Below, one piece after another: positions 1 through 4,479 of a stretch of 6,696 nt of DNA. The first letter of the stretch is position 1, and each line of letters begins with the position of its first letter. Position numbers and translations under genes: made by a program. The notes below the pieces were generated by a model. That model saw nothing but the letters and a program-made list of their open reading frames with translations, made no database searches and had not been told where the DNA came from. This stretch comes from CAXRDE01 sp964342365 (GTDB lineage: Bacteria > Cyanobacteriota > Sericytochromatia > UBA7694). The stretch lies in contig CAYFGW010000250.1 of the NCBI GenBank assembly GCA_964342365.1, positions 1 through 6,696 on the forward strand, written 5' to 3'.

Positions 1-1818
1 ATTCAGGCCCAAACCATTCCCCTCTTACTCAAATCCCAGGATGTCATTGGCTGTGCCCGCACCGGTTCTGGTAAAACCGCCGCCTTTGCCCTGCCCGTAC
101 TGGACAAAATTAAGGGGGGCAATCAAAACCCTCAGGCTCTCGTCATTGCCCCCACCCGAGAACTGGCAGAACAAATTCGCATTGCGGTGGACGATTACGC
201 CAAACACCTGCCCATTACCAGCCTCGCTATTTATGGTGGAGCCAGCTCCCGTTTACAAGAGCAAGCACTCAGCAAAGGTGTAGATATTGTCATCGCCACG
301 CCGGGTCGTCTGCTGGATCTGCTCCAACGCTCTGTGGTGCGTCTGTATGAGGTAAAATACCTCATCTTAGATGAGGCGGACCGCATGCTTGATATGGGCT
401 TCGTTCCCGATATCGAAGAAATTATTACCTTTTTGCCCAAGAAACGTCAGACCCTTTTGTTTTCGGCCACCATGCCAGACGCCATTAAGAGCCTGGCTTA
501 TTCACTCACCCAAAACGCTGAAATGATTCGCATTGGCGTAGAAAATGCAGCCTCTGAATCCGTAGAACAATCCGTCATGTTTCTTCCTCCGGCTAAAAAG
601 CCCGACGCCTTGCTCAGAATCATAGAAGAACAGGATGTGCAGTCCATGATTGTCTTCGCCCGTACCAAAACCGGCGCGGACAAGGTGGCCAAAGCCCTGA
701 TTCAGAATCACGTAGATGCCACCTGTATTCACTCTAATCGCACCCAGTCTCAGCGCCAGAGCGCTTTGAAAGCGTTTCGAGAAGGAGAATATAAAGTTCT
801 CGTGGCTACAGACGTGGCCGCCAGAGGCATTGATGTATCCACCATTTCTCACGTGGTGAATTACGATACACCCACCCACGCTGAAGACTATGTACACCGC
901 GTGGGACGCACGGGTCGTGCGGGCGCAGAAGGCGTTGCTTTTACGTTTACCAGCCCTTCAGAAAAGCGTTATTTAAAAGATATTGAAAAATTAATTGGCA
1001 AGTCTATTCCCGTGGTTGATGCACCCACAAAAGCGAAAAAAACCGCCGCTAAGAAAGCCCCCCCCAAAAAGACTGATGTCAAAAAGACGGTGGCCAAAAA
1101 AGCAGAAAAAGCAGTGGAGAAGAAACCTTCTAAAGCTGTTAAAACGACCAAAACTGCCGAACCCAAAACAGAAACCTCTAAAATAACGAGCAAGACGACG
1201 AGTAAAACAACGACTTCCAAATCGGCGGCAAAAAAGACGGTAGCGAAAAAAACCGCCGCTAAGAAAGCCACTCCCAAAAAGACGGTGGCCAAAAAAGCAG
1301 AAAAAGTAGCGGAAAAAGTAGTAGAAAAGAAAACCACTGCCAGGAGCAAAACAACCCGTCGCAGTGCATCAAAAGAACCCCGGGTTGAAGCCGTTCAGGA
1401 GCCTCAAACCACCGACCGTCCACGTCGCTCTCGTATGGGCAATAAACAGCGCGCTAAAGTCACCATTAACGAACTTCCTACACCCCGTTATAAGCCCAAG
1501 AAGAAAGATTCAGGCCGGCGGAGCCGCAAGCCTCACTCCGTGATTCAGGCAGAGCCTCGCCTGTCGGAATCTCACGCGTTTTACCGCAACCCGGAAGATG
1601 AACTGGATTATTTAGAGTTTAAGCCCTCTGAACGTCCCCAGGAAGCCGAACCCAGCACCACCCGTGCTTATCAACGGGGAGGTCGGGGCCGCAGCGGAGG
1701 TCGTCAGCAGTCCTCTCGTCGCTCGAACTCTTCCTCTTCCTCATCTCGAGGAGGCCGCAGCAGAAACAGCGGGGGCGGTCGAAGTCGCCAGCAATCTTCT
1801 CGTCGTCGTGCCCGTTAA
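1..1818 (+). CDS. DEAD-box ATP-dependent RNA helicase, RhlE-like, 5'-truncated, with long basic C-terminal tail
   Basis: ATP-dependent RNA unwinding or remodelling in the cytoplasm, as in ribosome assembly, mRNA decay or cold adaptation. The reading frame is open from base 1, so the true start lies upstream; 605 residues are visible. Helicase motifs appear in order (visible-residue numbering): end of the Q motif (IQAQTIP, 1-7), Walker A ARTGSGKT (19-26), PTREL (51-55), TPGR (100-103), DEAD (124-127), SAT (155-157), ATD...ARGID (269 onward) and HRVGRTGR (299-306). All catalytic motifs are intact. MLDMGF directly after DEAD and the overall pattern favour the RhlE subgroup, but the exact subgroup is inferred. 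The conserved core ends near residue 335. The remaining ~265 residues are low-complexity: Lys/Ala/Thr-rich and histone-H1-like (about 341-458), a mixed basic/acidic linker (459-558), then an RGG/Ser/Arg tail (559-605). This tail probably binds RNA nonspecifically. The stop overlaps the start of the next gene, suggesting co-transcription. Confidence 0.95.
   Translation: MQAQTIPLLLKSQDVIGCARTGSGKTAAFALPVLDKIKGGNQNPQALVIAPTRELAEQIRIAVDDYAKHLPITSLAIYGGASSRLQEQALSKGVDIVIATPGRLLDLLQRSVVRLYEVKYLILDEADRMLDMGFVPDIEEIITFLPKKRQTLLFSATMPDAIKSLAYSLTQNAEMIRIGVENAASESVEQSVMFLPPAKKPDALLRIIEEQDVQSMIVFARTKTGADKVAKALIQNHVDATCIHSNRTQSQRQSALKAFREGEYKVLVATDVAARGIDVSTISHVVNYDTPTHAEDYVHRVGRTGRAGAEGVAFTFTSPSEKRYLKDIEKLIGKSIPVVDAPTKAKKTAAKKAPPKKTDVKKTVAKKAEKAVEKKPSKAVKTTKTAEPKTETSKITSKTTSKTTTSKSAAKKTVAKKTAAKKATPKKTVAKKAEKVAEKVVEKKTTARSKTTRRSASKEPRVEAVQEPQTTDRPRRSRMGNKQRAKVTINELPTPRYKPKKKDSGRRSRKPHSVIQAEPRLSESHAFYRNPEDELDYLEFKPSERPQEAEPSTTRAYQRGGRGRSGGRQQSSRRSNSSSSSSRGGRSRNSGGGRSRQQSSRRRAR
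1032..1111 (+). repeat. Lys/Ala-rich internal repeat, copy 1
   Basis: First copy of an in-frame duplication in the H1-like tail of the helicase. Bases 1032-1059 are identical to 1242-1269, and 1081-1111 are identical to 1276-1306. Copy 1 has five extra codons between these two blocks. It also contains a run of eight C (1058-1065) followed by five A, where copy 2 reads gccactccc. The encoded theme is KKTAAKKA followed by KKTVAKKAEK. Confidence 0.85.
1242..1306 (+). repeat. Lys/Ala-rich internal repeat, copy 2
   Basis: Second copy of the in-frame duplication, 210 bases downstream of copy 1 for the left block and 195 bases for the right block. Identity at the nucleotide level, not only the protein level, points to fairly recent duplication or ongoing slippage or recombination in this low-complexity stretch. 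Confidence 0.85.
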
Positions 1819-2335
1819 ACGTTCACTGATTAAGTCCATGGCAGGGTTTCTGCTTTGTGGATTGGTGCTTTGTGGGTGGGCAGGTATGCCCGCCTGCGCA
1901 GAAGACACCACCACCGAGCCTGGAACCCTTCTTATTCGTGAAGAAAAGCCCACTATCTTGGCGTTTGAATTTGGCTTTCCCTCGGGATTGGGACTCTTTG
2001 GTTTGCATAATATAACCTCCAGATATGCGATCGGAGCCACAGCGGGGTACGCCCTGCTGTGGTCAAACATTGGGGCGGTAGGGCGTTATTATTTGAACGA
2101 TGACCGCAAAACCAATTTTCTGGAGCTCAGAGCCAATGGACACCCTCGCTTTGCAGAAGGAGCTCCCACCTTTGGACCCATTTTTAGCGGTCATCTGCTC
2201 TACGGCTGGGAAGAACGCACCGCCACCGGCTACTATTCCCACTTTGCCCTGGGAATGGGAGCGGGAAACACCAACGACCCCTATTTATGGATTGGTTTTT
2301 TCAATATTGAAGCCGCGTTGGGTTACGCTTTTTAA
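1808..2335 (+). CDS. Exported small protein, probable outer-membrane beta-barrel-like, function unknown
   Basis: Not recognised as a named family. The preferred start is GTG at 1808, giving 175 residues. It supplies a classic signal peptide: basic n-region (PVKRSLIK), hydrophobic core (residues 11-26) and a PACA/ED cleavage site after residue 31. The in-frame ATG at 1838 would give 165 residues but leaves no positive charge before the core. No good Shine-Dalgarno precedes either start; with the GTG the gene overlaps the helicase stop by 11 bases, so translational coupling is likely. The mature part is rich in Gly and aromatics with alternating patterns (for example GATAGYALLW, LWIGFFNIEAALGYAF) and ends in Phe, the usual C-terminal signature of outer-membrane beta-barrels. 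The mature chain of about 144 residues is long enough only for a small barrel of roughly eight strands. The cysteines lie only in the signal region, and the MPAC sequence is a poor lipobox, so a lipoprotein is less likely. Confidence 0.7.
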   Translation: MPVKRSLIKSMAGFLLCGLVLCGWAGMPACAEDTTTEPGTLLIREEKPTILAFEFGFPSGLGLFGLHNITSRYAIGATAGYALLWSNIGAVGRYYLNDDRKTNFLELRANGHPRFAEGAPTFGPIFSGHLLYGWEERTATGYYSHFALGMGAGNTNDPYLWIGFFNIEAALGYAF

Positions 2336-2371
2336 AAACAACAAAAAAGCCTCCCTGTTACGGAAGGCTTT
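2336..2371 (-). terminator. Intrinsic terminator of the ATP-grasp gene, in a convergent gap
   Basis: The stem arms are 2346-2355 and 2362-2371: AAAGCCT pairs with AGGCTTT, then one mismatch and two G-C pairs, with a 6-base loop. Read on the minus strand it is followed by a long U-rich tract (complement of 2336-2348), ideal for the gene ending at 2402. On the plus strand only three T follow, so it is a weaker terminator for the exported-protein gene ending at 2335. Confidence 0.8.
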
Positions 2372-2401
2372 AATAGAAAAATAAGTTAGCGCATCTTTGG
2401 C

Positions 2402-3742
2402 CTATTCAGCTTCTACCGCTGCTTCTTCTTTTTCTTCCACTTCTTCAATGCCTAAGCGACCGCGTTCGCAGTGCAGCCAGAATTGGTGAATGCCCTGGTA
2501 ATGCATCTTTTTAGCAGGCCATTCGTGAGGAATAGAGAAGTAACGCTCCACAGACTCATTAATGATGTCGGCAAAAGCTTCGCTCTCAAAATAGGCCAGC
2601 GCTTCTGTTTCAAAGTTGGGCAGCTGTTCAGCACAGAAAGCGTTAAACTCCTTGGTCTGAAACGCTTCGTCAGCAAGATCTGCATAAGCGTCAATCAGCT
2701 GCTTGTAGCTCCAGCCTTTCTTCTCGCCTTCGGCCTTGATATTGTACATTTGCTCCCAGTACTGAGCAAACAGAGGCTTCTTGCGACCGGTGACCGCAAT
2801 AAAGATCAGCCAGCGCACCATGGACTTCACCAGTTCAGGGAAGTAGAAGTGCAGAGAGGTCACGTTACTGTCAGGATAAGCGTTGGCAAAATCAATGGGG
2901 TGAGCCACGCCGTCGTGATCAATCAAAATCTCGCAGGAGTTGTGGTCCCAGTTGTAGAAAGCGTTAATAATCTTGGTGATTTTCATAACCTCGTCAAATT
3001 GCTCAGCGGGCAGGAAGTTGTGTTCGATGGCAACCCCTTCGCTTCGCAGGTAACGATCGTGGCTGTGCTCAGCTTTGGCATTGTAGTGCATGGGCATCAT
3101 CTGAGGGCCTACGCCCACAATACGCACAAACTCTTTAAAGTCCACAGCCGCTTGCAGATTCACAGGCTTATCTTTAATTTTATGGTAGGCCGCGTGCAGT
3201 TCTTGCTCGTTTTCAACGCGTTCCACATCTACCCAGCCGCCGCCGTCCTGAGGCTTCATGTAAGCGGGATAGCCCACTTCTTCACCAATAGCGCTGAGAT
3301 CAAAGAGTTCATAATCAGGAAAAATCAGATCCGGCGCAATGCGATCCGACTCTAAAAGTTCGCTATAGTCCGCCTGAGGAATGGCCCAGGTTTTGGGAAT
3401 ATGCATGCCCAGTTCGCTCATGTGACCGTAGCTGGTGTTTTTGTCAATGGACTTAAAAGACACCATATCGTTGATCATATAGGTATGAGGCATGACCAGA
3501 TGAAAAAATGAATTGTGGTGAGGGTTCCAGTGGGCTCCCCGGTTCAAAATTGCGTTACAGGTGGTTTTAGCACTCAACACATCGTAAGGGCGGGACACAA
3601 TACGGCGAGGTACGAGTTCGTACACTTCTCCCTTGTATTTAACTTCTTGAGTAATATGGTCTAACAGACCCTCAATCGCAGCGCGAAAGGAGAAGCTGTT
3701 GGGATCCATAATGCCAATAATGGCCTTTTTTTTCTCGGACAT
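2402..3742 (-). CDS. ATP-grasp superfamily enzyme, substrate unknown
   Basis: Predicted cytoplasmic ATP-dependent carboxylate-amine/thiol ligase of 446 residues. The N-terminal ~95 residues look like a pre-ATP-grasp domain. KSIDKNTSYGHMSELGMHIPKT (97-118) matches the usual lead-in of these enzymes. YPAYMKPQDGGGW (158-170) supplies the ATP-binding lysine K163 and a glycine-rich loop. DFKEFVRI (201-208) fits the hinge region. CEILID...HPIDFANAYPD (270-291) supplies likely metal ligands E271, D284 and N287, in the position of the E...E.N of classical members. Residues ~300-446 are mainly helical-looking and unassigned, ending in an acidic tail. The ATG at 3742 is supported by AAGGAAG six bases upstream. 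No membrane segment or signal peptide is seen. It stands alone on its strand, convergent with the exported-protein gene and divergent from the small secreted-protein gene, so context does not reveal the substrate. Glutathione-synthase- or RimK-like labels would be over-specific. Confidence 0.85.
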   Translation of the reverse strand: MSEKKKAIIGIMDPNSFSFRAAIEGLLDHITQEVKYKGEVYELVPRRIVSRPYDVLSAKTTCNAILNRGAHWNPHHNSFFHLVMPHTYMINDMVSFKSIDKNTSYGHMSELGMHIPKTWAIPQADYSELLESDRIAPDLIFPDYELFDLSAIGEEVGYPAYMKPQDGGGWVDVERVENEQELHAAYHKIKDKPVNLQAAVDFKEFVRIVGVGPQMMPMHYNAKAEHSHDRYLRSEGVAIEHNFLPAEQFDEVMKITKIINAFYNWDHNSCEILIDHDGVAHPIDFANAYPDSNVTSLHFYFPELVKSMVRWLIFIAVTGRKKPLFAQYWEQMYNIKAEGEKKGWSYKQLIDAYADLADEAFQTKEFNAFCAEQLPNFETEALAYFESEAFADIINESVERYFSIPHEWPAKKMHYQGIHQFWLHCERGRLGIEEVEEKEEAAVEAE

Positions 3743-3748
3743 GAAATA

Positions 3749-3755
3749 CTTCCTT
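3749..3755 (-). promoter_or_regulatory. Ribosome binding site of the ATP-grasp gene
   Basis: On the minus strand this reads AAGGAAG, six bases before the ATG at 3742, and fixes that start. Confidence 0.75.
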
Positions 3756-3775
3756 GCGTAAAGTTAGAATGCTGC

Positions 3776-3784
3776 ATTTTAACA
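3776..3784 (-). promoter_or_regulatory. Extended -10 promoter element for the ATP-grasp gene
   Basis: On the minus strand this reads TGtTAAAAT: a TG extension plus a hexamer one base from TATAAT. It lies about 35 bases upstream of the start codon. No convincing -35 is found at 16-18 bases spacing, which is usual for extended -10 promoters or activator-dependent ones. Confidence 0.45.
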
Positions 3785-3814
3785 TGATCTTCACGACCTA
3801 TGATGGGTGTCACA

Positions 3815-3830
3815 TTTGATAAAAATCACA
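3815..3830. promoter_or_regulatory. CRP/FNR-family-like operator dyad
   Basis: The sequence TTTGA-N6-TCACA matches the CRP consensus TGTGA-N6-TCACA at 9 of 10 positions. The same bases, read as TTGAT-N4-ATCAC (3816-3829), match the FNR consensus TTGAT-N4-ATCAA at 9 of 10. It lies between the divergent ATP-grasp and small secreted-protein genes, so it could act on either. Which family member binds cannot be decided from the site alone. Confidence 0.45.
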
Positions 3831-3834
3831 CTTT

Positions 3835-3849
3835 GGCTGTGGCACAGCC
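3835..3849. promoter_or_regulatory. Perfect 7-bp inverted repeat in the divergent control region
   Basis: GGCTGTG and CACAGCC flank a single central G (3842). The central spacer is too short for the full-length arms to form a hairpin, so a dimeric DNA-binding protein site is more natural than a terminator. A 6-bp stem with a 3-base loop remains possible. Its centre is about 20 bases from the CRP/FNR-like dyad. Confidence 0.4.
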
Positions 3850-3943
3850 CATAGGACTTTCTGGAACGCTGACCTACACTAAATATGTACTCAATTAAAG
3901 GGTATATTCATTCCATCATTACATCCAAAAGAAAGTTCAAATT

Positions 3944-4276
3944 ATGAAAAAGCAATTTATTTTTGGCCTTATGATTGCCAGCACTTCACTCATCAGCACC
4001 CAGGCCCTGGCCACCCATTCGGCTCAGGTTTTACCCTCTCACAGCGCAGAACAAGTGGCCAGCAAAAGTTTCAAACTCATCAATGACACCAGTTCCAAGG
4101 TTCGCCTACACACCGGCTCCGGCTTTGTCACCCTGAACAAGGGCAGCAAAACCAGCATTGGCTGCCGCGTGGGCAAAAAAGTGTCTCTGGCAGAAAAAGG
4201 CAAAAAGAAGAAAACCCTGTTCACCATCAAGTCAGACATGTGCGGAGAAACCTTAGATCTGTCTGATTTTATGTAA
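3944..4276 (+). CDS. Small secreted basic protein with two cysteines, function unknown
   Basis: The product has 110 residues and no recognised family name. It has a textbook Sec signal peptide: MKK, hydrophobic core 5-19, and an ALA/T cleavage after residue 23. The mature ~87-residue protein is strongly basic (KGKKKK at 85-90) with alternating polar and hydrophobic stretches that look like a small all-beta domain (FKLINDT, VRLHTGSGFVTL, TLFTIKSD). Its only two cysteines, C74 and C100, are well placed for one disulfide, consistent with periplasmic or extracellular location. The start at 3944 is fixed by the signal peptide; the upstream AAAAGAAAG is only a weak ribosome binding site. The gene is monocistronic, followed within 40 bases by a strong terminator, and diverges from the ATP-grasp gene across a 201-base control region. 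A structural, metal- or polyanion-binding role is conceivable but unsupported. Confidence 0.8.
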   Translation: MKKQFIFGLMIASTSLISTQALATHSAQVLPSHSAEQVASKSFKLINDTSSKVRLHTGSGFVTLNKGSKTSIGCRVGKKVSLAEKGKKKKTLFTIKSDMCGETLDLSDFM

Positions 4277-4315
4277 ATTCTTCCCTCATCATCAGTATTT
4301 TTTATTCTTTATGTC

Positions 4316-4342
4316 GCCCCCACGTTCAGGGGGCCTTTTTTT
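4316..4342 (+). terminator. Intrinsic terminator after the small secreted-protein gene
   Basis: GCCCCC (4316-4321) pairs with GGGGGC (4329-4334) around a 7-base loop and is followed, after one C, by seven T (4336-4342). It is a strong rho-independent terminator separating the small gene from htpG. Confidence 0.9.
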
Positions 4343-4415
4343 GTGGTTTTTTCAAGTTGCTCAGCCCCATAAACCTTCAGCGCTTCGTCCATTATGTGCT
4401 AAAATTTAACTAAAA

Positions 4416-4421
4416 TATAAT
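4416..4421 (+). promoter_or_regulatory. htpG promoter -10 element
   Basis: A perfect TATAAT, 58 bases before the htpG ATG, within an AT-rich stretch. No clear TTGACA lies at 16-18 bases spacing, and no sigma-32-type pair is obvious. Transcription would begin around 4427-4430. Confidence 0.6.
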
Positions 4422-4424
4422 CTT

Positions 4425-4474
4425 GAGACGGGATTTGCCGTGACGCATATCACCGTCTCCATTGAATGTGGAGG
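4425..4474 (+). promoter_or_regulatory. htpG leader with alternative hairpins
   Basis: Hairpin A: GAGACGG (4425-4431) pairs with CCGTCTC (4453-4459). It extends inward through GAT/ATC (after a bulged A4452) and, past one T-T mismatch, TGC/GCA to a 6-base loop. Hairpin B: CTCCA (4457-4461) pairs with TGGAG (4469-4473), covering most of the Shine-Dalgarno with a 7-base loop. Both use 4457-4459, so they exclude each other. The outer 7-bp repeat could instead be a DNA operator over the transcription start. It is not a CIRCE sequence. Confidence 0.45.
4470..4474 (+). promoter_or_regulatory. Ribosome binding site that decides the htpG start
   Basis: GGAGG lies five bases before the ATG at 4480. 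It rules out the in-frame upstream TTG at 4462, which would add six residues and have the Shine-Dalgarno inside the coding region. Confidence 0.85.
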
Positions 4475-4479
4475 AACGT

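Noticed and set aside
1230..1236. In-phase A-AAA-AAG heptamer that could act as a -1 slippery site, as in dnaX
   Set aside because: Expected by chance in a Lys-rich tract; no upstream Shine-Dalgarno-like stimulator or downstream hairpin was seen, and the zero frame continues to a sensible RGG tail.
969..1349. A 126-codon minus-strand frame opposite the Lys-rich helicase tail, looking hydrophobic (Phe/Val/Leu)
   Set aside because: It is the complement of AAA/AAG and GCC-type codons, which necessarily reads as Phe/Leu/Gly; not a membrane protein.
2471..3355. A 294-codon open frame on the plus strand inside the ATP-grasp gene
   Set aside because: It lies wholly antisense to a gene with clear ATP-grasp motifs, has no ribosome binding site and no recognisable motif. 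It is a shadow of the real gene's codon usage.
3903..3908. TATATT as a -10 for the small secreted-protein gene
   Set aside because: No -35 at a suitable distance, and alternative hexamers (TACACT at 3875-3880, TATGTA at 3884-3889) are equally plausible; the plus-strand promoter is left unassigned.
3944..4276. Small secreted protein as a peptide substrate of the divergent ATP-grasp enzyme (graspetide-like pair)
   Set aside because: The protein has a Sec signal peptide and a folded-looking domain rather than a leader plus Thr/Glu/Lys core, and the enzyme is larger than typical graspetide ligases; adjacency alone does not support it.
4462..4479. TTG at 4462 as the htpG start
   Set aside because: The extra six residues are not part of the conserved HtpG N-terminus, and GGAGG at 4470-4474 is ideally placed for the ATG at 4480.
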